Source: Corynebacterium aurimucosum ATCC 700975
Lineage (GTDB): Bacteria > Actinomycetota > Actinomycetes > Mycobacteriales > Mycobacteriaceae
Direction of reading: 5' to 3'
DNA length: 64,000 nt
Assembly (NCBI RefSeq): GCF_007672725.1
Contig: NZ_VDTC01000004.1
Coordinates: 1-64,000, forward strand
The first letter of the stretch is position 1, and every line of letters starts with the position of its first letter. Below, in pieces: positions 43,297 to 51,893 of the stretch. The position numbers and the translations under genes were made by a program. Below the pieces are notes generated by a model that was given only the letters and a program-made list of their open reading frames with translations, had not been told where the DNA came from and did not search any database.

Positions 43297-43548
43297 ATGG
43301 CAACCAAAACTTTCGACGAGCGCCTCGCTTCCATGAAGGCCAGCCGCACCGCCAACAACATGAACTCGGGCCTCTACCACGCCAACATCAACGTCCTGGA
43401 CAAGTCCACCCTGGAGGACGCCGTTGAGCACCCGGAGAAGTACCCGAACCTCACGGTCCGCGTTTCCGGCTACGCGGTGAACTTCGTGAAGCTCACCCGC
43501 GAGCAGCAGCTCGACGTCATCTCCCGTACCTTCCACCAGGGCTCCTAA
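43297..43548 (+). CDS. Stand-alone glycyl-radical domain of pyruvate formate-lyase (GrcA/YfiD-like)
   Basis: An 83-residue protein. The C-terminal half ([50 protein letters not shown]) is the radical domain of PFL, with Gly58 in RVSGYAV as the radical site. The N-terminal 25 residues are unlike PFL. E. coli GrcA is similar in size but replaces the radical domain only after oxygen damage, beside a full-length PflB. Here the adjacent PflB lacks the domain, so this gene should be an essential subunit. AAGGAG nine bases before its ATG and the 35-base gap after pflB show a true gene rather than a frameshift. Confidence 0.92.
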   Translation: MATKTFDERLASMKASRTANNMNSGLYHANINVLDKSTLEDAVEHPEKYPNLTVRVSGYAVNFVKLTREQQLDVISRTFHQGS

Positions 43549-44418
43549 ATGGCAGATGGCATTACCGGCGTCGTGCACCTCAACCCTGAAGAAGGGGAGA
43601 AGGTGCGCGGCGCCGCCGCCGGTTTAGGAACGGATAACGACCTCGAGGGCTACACCCGCCCGGAGTTGATGCAGGCCCGCCGCTCTGGCGATGTCGCGCT
43701 CGTGCACTCCTGGGAGCTGGTGACGGCCGTGGATGGACCCGGAACCCGCATGACCATGTTCATGTCGGGTTGCCCGTTGCGCTGCCAGTATTGCCATAAC
43801 CCCGACACCATGGAGATGAAGGTCGGAACGTTGGAGCGCATCGAGGATGTGGTCAAGCGCATTAAACGCTATAAGCCCATCTTCAAGGCTTCCGGGGGCG
43901 GCCTGACCATCTCGGGCGGTGAGCCGCTCTTCCAGATCGCCTTCGCACGGCGTGTGCTCAAGGAAGTCCACGATGCAGGCATCCACACCACGATCGACAC
44001 CTCGGGTTACCTCGGCGCGCGCCTGCGCGATGAGGACTTAGACAATATCGACCTGGTGCTCTTGGACGTCAAGTCTGGTGACGAGGAGACCTATAAAAAG
44101 GTCACCCGCCGCGAGCTGCAGCCGACGATCGACTTTGGGGATCGCCTCAACGCCATAGGCAAGCCGGTCTGGATCCGCTTCGTGGTGGTGCCGGGGCTTA
44201 CCGACGACCCCGAGAACGTCGCCAACGTGGCCAAAATTGTCTCCCGCTGGAAGAGCAACGTCGAGCGCGTCGAGGTGCTGCCCTTCCACAACATGGGCGC
44301 GGACAAGTGGCACGAGTTGGGCTACCCGTACACCCTGGAGGATACGAAGCCGCCGAAGCCGGAAGACGTGGAGGAGATCCGAGAGGTGTTCCGTAAGGAA
44401 GGTTTCGTGGTCTACTAG
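43549..44418 (+). CDS. pflA: Pyruvate formate-lyase activating enzyme
   Basis: A 289-residue radical SAM enzyme that would generate the glycyl radical on the 83-residue protein. The cluster motif is CPLRCQYCHNPDT (Cys75, Cys79, Cys82; CX3CX2C), with GGGLTISGGEPLFQ for SAM binding. It has about 45 extra residues at the N-terminus compared with E. coli PflA; an in-frame ATG at codon 41 (43669) with GGAG four bases upstream is an alternative start that would give the usual length. The ATG follows the previous stop directly, so the radical protein and activase are translationally linked. Confidence 0.93.
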   Translation: MADGITGVVHLNPEEGEKVRGAAAGLGTDNDLEGYTRPELMQARRSGDVALVHSWELVTAVDGPGTRMTMFMSGCPLRCQYCHNPDTMEMKVGTLERIEDVVKRIKRYKPIFKASGGGLTISGGEPLFQIAFARRVLKEVHDAGIHTTIDTSGYLGARLRDEDLDNIDLVLLDVKSGDEETYKKVTRRELQPTIDFGDRLNAIGKPVWIRFVVVPGLTDDPENVANVAKIVSRWKSNVERVEVLPFHNMGADKWHELGYPYTLEDTKPPKPEDVEEIREVFRKEGFVVY

Positions 44419-44422
44419 AAGC

Positions 44423-45673
44423 ATGAAACGCTTCGGCCACACCATCAAGGAACACACCATCACCGTCCCCTGGGACTATGACAATCCAGCCGCGGGGGAG
44501 TTCGAGCTCTACGCCCGGGAGATCATCCCGCCGGGCGGTGAGAATTACCCGGCGCTGCTCTATAACCAGGGCGGGCCGGGTTTCCCGGCGCCGCGGCCGA
44601 CGGGTGCCACCGGGCTCATCGGAAAGGGCCTGGAGCGCTACCGCTGGATCCTCATGGACCAGCGCGGCACCGGGCGCAGCCACCGCATCGATGAGCTCAG
44701 CCCGGCTGAGGATCGCAGCGCCGCGCGCTTAGCTCAGCTGCGGCAGGAGAATATCGTGAGCGATGCTGAGCGCCTGCGCGAGCACCTCGGCGAGGACTCC
44801 TGGGATCTCTTCGGCCAATCCTTTGGCGGCTTCATCATTACCGCCTATGCCTCGATGTTCCCCGATTCCATCGGGCGCGCCTTCCTTACCGGCGGCCTGC
44901 CCACCCTGACCAAGGGTGCGGATGATCTCTACCGCACCACCTTTGCCAAGCTCAAGGTGCGTCACGAACGTTTCTATGCCCAGTTCCCGTGGGCTCAAGC
45001 ACGCATCGAGGAGCTCATCCACCACCTGGACAACTCAGAGGAGCTGCTGCCGACAGGGGAGCGCCTGTCCTCCCGCCGCTTCCGCACTATCGGCATTGAG
45101 CTGGGACGAGGCACCGGATTCGATTCTCTGGGCTACCTGCTGGAGGAGCCTTTCCGCACCGTGAACGGCGAAAAGCGCTTGCGTTCGGACTTCCTCAACA
45201 ACGTCGGAAGCCGCGTGAGCTTCCAGGCTGGCCCGCTGTACGCGGCGATTCATGAGTCCATCTACGGCGGCGTGGGTGGCCAGGCCGTCACCGGTTGGGC
45301 GGCGCACCGCATGCGCGAGGAATTCCCCGAGTTCGCCGAGGATGGCACGTATCTCACCGGTGAGCACATTTTCCCTTGGCAGTTCGACGAGGACCCGGCG
45401 CTGCGCCCCTTCAAGCAGGCCGCCGAGGAGCTCGCCGCCCACGAGTGGGCCGGTTCGCCCTATGATGCCGTCGCGCTTGCCGACGCCCCCGTTACCGCCT
45501 CCGCCGCCATCTACCTTGACGATATCTTCGTGCCTTTCGAAGATTCCCTTGCCACGGGGGAGACCTATCGTGACTTGCGCCCGGTGGTGACCAACCGCTT
45601 CCAGCACAACGGTATTAGCGAGGACGGCGCGGGGATTTTGGGCGAGCTCTTCCGGGCGGCTGACGAGCGTTAA
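44423..45673 (+). CDS. Alpha/beta hydrolase, proline iminopeptidase (S33) type
   Basis: A 416-residue S33 peptidase-like protein. The family motifs are present: LLYNQGGPGFPAPRP near the oxyanion hole, WILMDQRGTGRS, the nucleophile in LFGQSFGGFIITAYAS, a late acid region, and a probable catalytic His in GEHIFPWQF. Members release N-terminal proline or other residues from peptides. It starts four bases after pflA and is probably cotranscribed with the pfl genes, although no functional link is known. It is longer than the classic 310-residue enzyme and fits the 420-residue actinobacterial branch. Confidence 0.85.
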   Translation: MKRFGHTIKEHTITVPWDYDNPAAGEFELYAREIIPPGGENYPALLYNQGGPGFPAPRPTGATGLIGKGLERYRWILMDQRGTGRSHRIDELSPAEDRSAARLAQLRQENIVSDAERLREHLGEDSWDLFGQSFGGFIITAYASMFPDSIGRAFLTGGLPTLTKGADDLYRTTFAKLKVRHERFYAQFPWAQARIEELIHHLDNSEELLPTGERLSSRRFRTIGIELGRGTGFDSLGYLLEEPFRTVNGEKRLRSDFLNNVGSRVSFQAGPLYAAIHESIYGGVGGQAVTGWAAHRMREEFPEFAEDGTYLTGEHIFPWQFDEDPALRPFKQAAEELAAHEWAGSPYDAVALADAPVTASAAIYLDDIFVPFEDSLATGETYRDLRPVVTNRFQHNGISEDGAGILGELFRAADER

Positions 45674-45778
45674 CGGGCGTCGAGTACGTTCGGGGAGCAA
45701 TCTCCCCCAAGATGTGGTGGTGGTCACCGTGTGGCACACTAGTTAGGAAAATCCAACCGAAGCAGAAAGGATAAGCCT

Positions 45779-46981
45779 ATGGGCGGACTCATCGTCATCG
45801 GCGTGATTCTTCTAATTATTATTGCCACCGCCTTCGACGGTTTCTACATCGTCCGGACGAAGGAGGCCGCCATCATTGAGCGGATGGGTAAGTTCGTGAA
45901 CGTTGCTCACGCGGGCTTGCATTTCAAGGTGCCTTATGTCGACCGCGTGCGCGCCAAGATCAGCCTCCAGATCCGTCAGCTTGATGTCATGGTGGAAACC
46001 AAGACCAAGGACAACGTCTTCGTCCAGATCCCCGTTGCCGTGCAGTACGAGGTAGTTCAGGGCAGCGAGCGTCAGGCCTTCTACACTCTGTCTAACCACG
46101 AGCAGCAGATCGTGGCCTACGTCCAGGACAACGTCCGTTCCTCCGTGGCAAACATGAACCTGGATGATTCCTTCTCATCCAAGGACACCATCGCCCGCAA
46201 CGTGGCGATGTCGCTGCGCGATAACATGGCCGCCTATGGCTGGAACTTCGTCAACACCCTGGTCACCGATATTCGCCCGGATGCCCGCGTGCGCGAGTCC
46301 ATGAACTCCATTAACGCGGCGCAGCGTGAGCGCGAGGCGGCCGTCGCCCAGGCAGAGGCCGAGAAGATCCGCGTGGTCAAGGAGGCCGAAGGTGCTGCCG
46401 AGGCCAAGAAGCTGCAGGGTCGCGGTGTGGCTGACCAGCGTAAGGAGATCGTCGAAGGTATTGCCCAGCAGTATGAGCTGCTGCGTGCTGCCGGCGTGCA
46501 GGAGAACCCCGAGACCCTCATGCTGGTCTCCCAGTACCTCGACGCCATGGTAGACGTGGCCGACCGCGCCCACACCAATGTGCTCTACATGCCGTCTAAT
46601 CCGGGCGGCATGCAGGATCTCTTCGGCGGTATGCGCGACGCACTGCTGTCCACCAACGCTATTAATGAAGCGCCGAAGCCGTCGGTTTCCCTGTCCGACA
46701 ACAAGCACAGCCGTGAGGATTCCGGTGCTGCACGTCGCCGCCGCGAGGAGCAGGAGCGCCATGAGCGCGACGAGCGCGCCCGCCGCGATGCTGAGATGAT
46801 GGAGCAGGCGCAGCGCGCGCAGCAACAAGCACAGCAGCAGGTGCAGAACGCGCCGCAGCAGGGCCAGGGCTTTAGCCAGATTCCGAGCTTCCCTTCCCCG
46901 CCGCAGGGCAATAACCAGCCGCAGAGCGCGCGCGACTATTTTGACCAGCTGCGCAACCAGCTCAACAAGGGCAATAACTAA
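45779..46981 (+). CDS. qmcA: SPFH/band 7 domain protein (QmcA/slipin type)
   Basis: A 400-residue protein with an N-terminal membrane helix (GLIVIGVILLIIIATAFDGFYIV), then an SPFH domain (about 25-190: VRTKEAAIIERMGKFVNVAHAGLHFKVPYVDRV, and MNSINAAQREREAAVAQAEAEKIRVVKEAEGAAEAK). After a long coiled coil comes a low-complexity Gln/Arg tail (about 320-400). Such proteins form membrane microdomain scaffolds and often regulate FtsH-type proteolysis. The partner NfeD-type protein is not visible nearby. AGAAAGGATAAG precedes the ATG. A strong terminator follows. Confidence 0.9.
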   Translation: MGGLIVIGVILLIIIATAFDGFYIVRTKEAAIIERMGKFVNVAHAGLHFKVPYVDRVRAKISLQIRQLDVMVETKTKDNVFVQIPVAVQYEVVQGSERQAFYTLSNHEQQIVAYVQDNVRSSVANMNLDDSFSSKDTIARNVAMSLRDNMAAYGWNFVNTLVTDIRPDARVRESMNSINAAQREREAAVAQAEAEKIRVVKEAEGAAEAKKLQGRGVADQRKEIVEGIAQQYELLRAAGVQENPETLMLVSQYLDAMVDVADRAHTNVLYMPSNPGGMQDLFGGMRDALLSTNAINEAPKPSVSLSDNKHSREDSGAARRRREEQERHERDERARRDAEMMEQAQRAQQQAQQQVQNAPQQGQGFSQIPSFPSPPQGNNQPQSARDYFDQLRNQLNKGNN

Positions 46982-47012
46982 GCACAGCGCTTAAGACTAA
47001 GCTCAGCACATA

Positions 47013-47048
47013 AAAAGAGGGCCTTCCCGCTTGGGGAAGGCCCTCTTT
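47013..47048. terminator. Strong bidirectional terminator between qmcA and the oppA-like gene
   Basis: AAAGAGGGCCTTCCC and GGGAAGGCCCTCTTT form a perfect 15-bp stem around GCTTG. A and T runs on both sides serve the two convergent genes. Confidence 0.93.
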
Positions 47049-47080
47049 CGCTGCCTTGGGTGGTGCTAGGCGGCCGTTAC

Positions 47081-48778
47081 TTACTTGGTGTAGCCGATGT
47101 TCTCCACCTCGATGACGGCGAAGGAGTTGGCGCCGAAGTTTGCGATATCGGGGTGGGTCGCAACCATGGTCGGGCCGTTGAAGATAGGAATGATGCCGTA
47201 CTGGGCAAGGGCCTCTTTCTCCAGCTCATTGGATTTTTTGATCTGCTCGTCTGGGTCAGCGATCTGGGATAGCTCGTCGATCTTCTTGTCCAGTTCTGGT
47301 GTGCCCGTGCCGGAGCGGTTGAGCTGGGAGCCGGTGCGATAGGTCTGGCCGAAGTAAGCGACACCGAAGGGATCGCCGGAGGAGAAACCCATAGGCAGAA
47401 TATCGAAGTCGTACTTGGAGGTGATCTCGGAGAAGTCAGAGACTGGGCGTTCCTCCACCTTCAGGTCCACGCCGATATCCTTCATCATCTTTTGGGTGGC
47501 GGTGGCCATGGCCTTGCTGATGGAAGAATCTCCCAGCAGCGTGTAGCGCATGGACAGCTTCTTGCCGTCCTTCTCGCGGATGCCGTCGCCGCCTTCCTTC
47601 CAGCCGGCCTCATTGAGGAGCGACTTGGCCTTCTCTGGAGCGAAAGAAATGACTGCGCCGACGTTGTCCTCGTAGCCCTTCTGGGTTTGGTAGAGGTTGA
47701 AGGAACCTGGCAGGTCCTCGGTGTAGCCGTTGAGTCCGTTGAAGCGGATGCCGGAGAGCGTGGCGCGGTCGATGCCAGTCATGATGGCTTCGCGCACCTT
47801 GATATCAGAGAGGATCTCGTTCTTGGAGTTGAGCGTGTACAGGTTCTTGCCTGGGGTCATGGCGGTGCGAATTTCAACGTCTGGCATGTCCTTTACGGCC
47901 GCCAGGCGTTCCTTGTTGGCCACGCCGGTGGCGTCAATTTCGCCGGCCTTGAACGCGTTGATTGAGGCCTGGTCCTCCATCTGGCGGTAGGTCACCTTGT
48001 CTAGGAATGGCTTATCACCCCACCACTTCTCGTTCGGAACGAAGGTAGCGCTGCCGTTCTTGAAGTCGACGCTTTCGACCTTGTACGGGCCCGCGCCCCA
48101 CTCCGGGTGGACCTTGCCCAGGTAGGCCTCGTTGAACTTCTCCGCGGAGTCAACCTGTGGCGGGAGCAGGACGTTGAACAGACCCTGCCACCACGGATAG
48201 GCCTGTTTAAAGGTGATGACGGCCTGCTTGTCGTTCTCACCCGGCTTGACGGACTCGATGAGCTCGTAGCCGTCGGTGGCGCTAACGTTGACGTCCTTGT
48301 TCTCACCGTTGTTGAACTTCCACGTGTTCTCAAAGGATTTCCAGTCAATCGGGGTGCCGTCGTTGTACTGCGCCTTCTCGTGGATGGTGAAGGTGACGAC
48401 AGTCTTTCCGTCCTTTTCTTCGTCTTTGACGTCGGTGATGTAGTCATTGTTGACGTGGAACTCCCCCGCGCCATCGAAGAGGCCAATTTGCGGGTTGTAG
48501 TACTTCCACAGGCTCAGGGTGTATGAGGTGGCGTCGGCCTGGAAGGTGTTCTGCTGCTGGGAGATCTCGTCGATAGCCAAGCGCAGCTCGCCACCCTCCT
48601 TGAGCTCGGAGCGGTCCTTAGGGTTGTAGGAGCCGTCCAGCTTGACGTCGAGCTTCTCGCCGGAGGCGGAATTGCCTGATCCATCGGAGCCGGAGCCGCC
48701 ATCGGAGGCGCAGCCGGTCAGGATGAGGGCAGAGGCGGTGACCACTGCGAGGGCGGTCCTGCGGAGCTTCATATTCAT
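47081..48778 (-). CDS. Peptide ABC transporter substrate-binding lipoprotein
   Basis: A 565-residue family 5 solute-binding protein. The lipoprotein signal has the lipobox LTGC (in ASALILTGCASDGG), then a Gly/Ser-rich spacer. GGELRLAIDEISQQQNTF starts the mature fold, and the C-terminal NELEKEALAQYGIIPIFNGPTMVATHP is typical of oligopeptide/dipeptide binders. I use the ATG at 48778, which AAGGAC precedes; the ATG six bases inside is also possible. It is the last gene of the B-C-DF-A operon, 62 bases after the ATPase gene. Confidence 0.9.
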   Translation of the reverse strand: MNMKLRRTALAVVTASALILTGCASDGGSGSDGSGNSASGEKLDVKLDGSYNPKDRSELKEGGELRLAIDEISQQQNTFQADATSYTLSLWKYYNPQIGLFDGAGEFHVNNDYITDVKDEEKDGKTVVTFTIHEKAQYNDGTPIDWKSFENTWKFNNGENKDVNVSATDGYELIESVKPGENDKQAVITFKQAYPWWQGLFNVLLPPQVDSAEKFNEAYLGKVHPEWGAGPYKVESVDFKNGSATFVPNEKWWGDKPFLDKVTYRQMEDQASINAFKAGEIDATGVANKERLAAVKDMPDVEIRTAMTPGKNLYTLNSKNEILSDIKVREAIMTGIDRATLSGIRFNGLNGYTEDLPGSFNLYQTQKGYEDNVGAVISFAPEKAKSLLNEAGWKEGGDGIREKDGKKLSMRYTLLGDSSISKAMATATQKMMKDIGVDLKVEERPVSDFSEITSKYDFDILPMGFSSGDPFGVAYFGQTYRTGSQLNRSGTGTPELDKKIDELSQIADPDEQIKKSNELEKEALAQYGIIPIFNGPTMVATHPDIANFGANSFAVIEVENIGYTK

Positions 48779-48840
48779 GTGTGTGTGTCCTTTCGAGAGG
48801 AAACATGGAGACAAAGGTGAGTATTTAGTTATAAGTCTTG

Positions 48841-50811
48841 CTAAGCCGGGGTTTCGGCGGGCTGGTAAATCTCGCGTACCCGGTCACGTTCCACGGCTGG
48901 ATCCGGCACCGGGATGGCGGAGAGCAGCGCGCGGGTATAGGCGTGTTGCGGGTTGTCGAAGACTTCGTCCGTGGGGCCGTATTCCACGAAGTCGCCCTTG
49001 TACATCACGGCGACCTTGTCGGAGAGGTGGCGCACCACGGAGAGGTCGTGGGCCACGAAGACCAGGGAGATACCCAGGCGGTTCTTCAGGTCGTGCAGCA
49101 GGTTGATGATGCCGGCCTGGATGGACACATCGAGTGCGGAGACAGGCTCGTCGAGCACCACGATGGAGGGGTTGGTGGCCAGAGCACGGGCCAGGCCGAT
49201 GCGCTGGCGCTGTCCGCCGGAGAAGTGTCCGGGGAAGCGGTCCACCTGGTGGGATTCCAGGCCGACGAGCTTCATCAGCTCAGCGACGCGCTGGCCGACG
49301 TCCCCCTCATACCCCAGCGACTCCAGCGGCTCAGCGATGATCTCGCGGATGGTCATACGCGGGTTGAGCGAACTCATCGGGTCCTGGAAGACGATCTGGA
49401 TGTCCTTGCGCAGCTTGCGGCGCGCCGACGCGCTCAAGCCGGAGGTGTTGGTGCCGTTGACCACGATGGTGGAACCCGCTGGCGGGTTGAGGTCCATGAT
49501 TTCCAGCAGGGTGGTGGTCTTGCCGGAGCCGGACTCGCCCACGATGGCAAAGCACTCCCCCTGGTGCACATCGAAGCTGACGTTTTTGACCGCGTGTACT
49601 GTGCCGACGCGGCGCTTGAGAATCGCTCCCTTGATAAGAGGGAAGTCCTTGACCAGGTTCTTGACCTCCAAGGTGACCGGCCGCTGCTCGTAGGGAGTAT
49701 CGCCCAGGGTATCTGCGGAAATCTTCGGCAACGGGTACATGCGCTCGCCGCCGATGGTGCCGTCCTTGATCTCGTCGGAGCGCAGGCAGGAGGCAAAGTG
49801 TCCGGGGACGTCGTCAAGCGCGCGCAGCTCCGGTTCCAAGGTTCGGCACTCATCCTTCACCACTGGGCAGCGGTCCGCGAAGGGGCATTCGGCGGCGACG
49901 TCGATAAGCTGCGGCGGGGTACCCACGATGGGGGTCAGTGGTTCGTCGGTGGCCTTGTCCACGCGCGGCGTCGACCCGAGAAGGCCCACGGTATAGGGCA
50001 TCTTGGGGTTGTTGAAGATAGTGTCGACATCACCGAGCTCCACCGGGCGCCCGGCGTACATGACGAGGACATCGTCAGCCGTGCCGGCGACTACACCCAT
50101 GTCGTGGGTAATCATGATGACCGCGGCGCCCGTTTCGCGCTGGGCCACCTTGAGGACCTCCAGGATCTGGGCCTGGATGGTGACGTCGAGCGCAGTGGTG
50201 GGCTCGTCGGCGATGATGACGCGCGGGTTGTTGGCCATGGCAATAGCGATGACGACGCGCTGGCGCATGCCGCCGGAGAATTCGTGTGGGAAGGACTTCA
50301 CGCGCTTTTCCGCCTCCGGGATGCCGACGAGCTCGAGCAGGCGAATGGCCTCTTTCTCCGCTTCCTTCGTGGAGACATCGCGGTGGGTTTGGATGGCTTC
50401 GATGAGCTGGTCACCGATGGAGAACACCGGGGTCAGGGAGGAGAGAGGATCCTGGAAGATCATGGCGATATCCTTGCCGCGGATCTTCGACATTTCCTTG
50501 TCGGACTTGCCAATGAGATCGGTGCCGGCATAGACCACGGAGCCTTCCACCTTGGCGTAGTCGGGCAACAGGCCCATGACGGCCAAAGAGGTCACGGACT
50601 TACCGGAGCCTGACTCGCCCACAATCGCCAGGGTGCGGCCCGGCATGAGGTCGAAGTCGACGCCGCGCACCGCGTGGACGGAGCCGGCCTCCGAGGGGAA
50701 GGTGACGGTGAGGTTGCGCACGGACAGCACCGGCTCGGTGGATGAAGTGGGATCGGTGGCGCGGCTGGCCGGGATGGCGTTGGCGGTGCGTGCAGTATTC
50801 TGCGGGGTCAT
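48841..50811 (-). CDS. Fused peptide ABC transporter ATPase (OppD-OppF type)
   Basis: A 656-residue protein with two complete ATPase domains. The first has Walker A GESGSGKSV, signature FSGGMRQR and Walker B VIIADEPTTALD, and ends with CPFADRCPVVKDEC, the OppD cysteine motif that can bind an iron-sulfur cluster. The second has GESGSGKTT, FSGGQRQR and IVVLDEPVSALD, and an OppF-like C-terminus. It powers the permeases encoded upstream. Its start overlaps the end of the permease gene by four bases. Confidence 0.94.
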   Translation of the reverse strand: MTPQNTARTANAIPASRATDPTSSTEPVLSVRNLTVTFPSEAGSVHAVRGVDFDLMPGRTLAIVGESGSGKSVTSLAVMGLLPDYAKVEGSVVYAGTDLIGKSDKEMSKIRGKDIAMIFQDPLSSLTPVFSIGDQLIEAIQTHRDVSTKEAEKEAIRLLELVGIPEAEKRVKSFPHEFSGGMRQRVVIAIAMANNPRVIIADEPTTALDVTIQAQILEVLKVAQRETGAAVIMITHDMGVVAGTADDVLVMYAGRPVELGDVDTIFNNPKMPYTVGLLGSTPRVDKATDEPLTPIVGTPPQLIDVAAECPFADRCPVVKDECRTLEPELRALDDVPGHFASCLRSDEIKDGTIGGERMYPLPKISADTLGDTPYEQRPVTLEVKNLVKDFPLIKGAILKRRVGTVHAVKNVSFDVHQGECFAIVGESGSGKTTTLLEIMDLNPPAGSTIVVNGTNTSGLSASARRKLRKDIQIVFQDPMSSLNPRMTIREIIAEPLESLGYEGDVGQRVAELMKLVGLESHQVDRFPGHFSGGQRQRIGLARALATNPSIVVLDEPVSALDVSIQAGIINLLHDLKNRLGISLVFVAHDLSVVRHLSDKVAVMYKGDFVEYGPTDEVFDNPQHAYTRALLSAIPVPDPAVERDRVREIYQPAETPA

Positions 50812-51893
50812 GCTCGGCCTCCGGAGTTCGAGTTGGGGTCAATGGCATCGCGCAGGCCGTCGGCGATGAACGCCATGGAGACGGTCAGCAGCGTGAGGAT
50901 GCCTGCGGGGAAGTAGAAGAGCCAGGGCGAGGCCTCGACGGCGTTGGCGCCGCCGGCCAGGAGGGTGCCCAGGGAGACGTCGGGAAGCTTCACGCCCAAG
51001 CCCAGGAAGGACAGCGCGGTCTCCGACATGATGGTGGACACCACGCCCAGGGCCGCCTGGATGATGAGCAGCGAGCCGATATTGGGAACCACGTGACGGA
51101 AGATGGTGCGCAGACGCGAGACTCCCATGTAGTCGGCAGCACGGACATAGTCGTTCTCGCGCACGCTGAGCGCCATGGCCCAGATGACGCGTGCCGGGTA
51201 CATCCAGCCGCAGGCGATGAGCACCACGATGAGCAGCTTCCAGTCGCCGCCGGAATCGGAGACCACCAAGGCGATGAGCAGGAAGGTCGGGATAGCCAGC
51301 AGGAAGTGAATGACTGCCAGGATGACCTTTTCCACCGCACCGCCGTACATGGCCGCGGCCGCGCCGATGAAGGCGGAGATCAGGGTAGAAGCCAGCGAGA
51401 CGATGAGCGCAATGATCAGCGAGCGGCCCAAGCCGTGGACGGTCTGCGCAAAGAGATCGTTTCCGGAGTCCGTGGTTCCGAACCAGTGCTCCGGGGAAGG
51501 CCCGGTGGAGAGGTTGAAGAAGTCAGGCTCGTCGAAGGACCACGGGGTGAGGTAGCTGCCGAAGATGGAGAGCAGCGCGAGTAGCACGAAGATGACGAGT
51601 CCGACGGCAGCTGCCTTGTTGCGGAAGAAGCGGCGAACGTACAGCTTGAGCTTGGAGGTGCCGCGGAAATCACTGCTGGAGAATTGCTTGCGCTGTGCGT
51701 CATCGACGTCGACGCCGGAGCCGAGAGCGGACTGGGCGCTGGGTTCGGTCTGCGGTGAAAAGTCCGCAGTGGCGGCATGCGGGCGCACGCCGAGGTTATC
51801 AGCTGCCGTATCGATAGCGAGGTCGTTGCGGCGGTGGCGCTCGGTGTGGCGCGCTTCGGAGCGTGGCGACGTGGATTTCTTTTCTGGAGACAT
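50808..51893 (-). CDS. Peptide ABC transporter permease (OppC/DppC type)
   Basis: A 361-residue protein with a long cytoplasmic N-terminus (about 95 residues), six membrane helices, and the coupling loop RAADYMGVSRLRTIFRHVVPNIGSLLIIQ that contacts the ATPase. It pairs with the OppB-type permease directly upstream, whose stop is adjacent to its start. Confidence 0.93.
   Translation of the reverse strand: MSPEKKSTSPRSEARHTERHRRNDLAIDTAADNLGVRPHAATADFSPQTEPSAQSALGSGVDVDDAQRKQFSSSDFRGTSKLKLYVRRFFRNKAAAVGLVIFVLLALLSIFGSYLTPWSFDEPDFFNLSTGPSPEHWFGTTDSGNDLFAQTVHGLGRSLIIALIVSLASTLISAFIGAAAAMYGGAVEKVILAVIHFLLAIPTFLLIALVVSDSGGDWKLLIVVLIACGWMYPARVIWAMALSVRENDYVRAADYMGVSRLRTIFRHVVPNIGSLLIIQAALGVVSTIMSETALSFLGLGVKLPDVSLGTLLAGGANAVEASPWLFYFPAGILTLLTVSMAFIADGLRDAIDPNSNSGGRA

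Noticed and set aside
41132..43303. A 723-codon minus-strand open frame opposite pflB
   Set aside because: No recognisable domain, and it is the complement of a conserved enzyme gene in the frame where stops are rare.
48838..50613. A 591-codon plus-strand open frame opposite the fused ATPase gene
   Set aside because: The minus strand has two complete ATPase domains; the plus frame has no family resemblance and is Gly/Asp/His-rich shadow.
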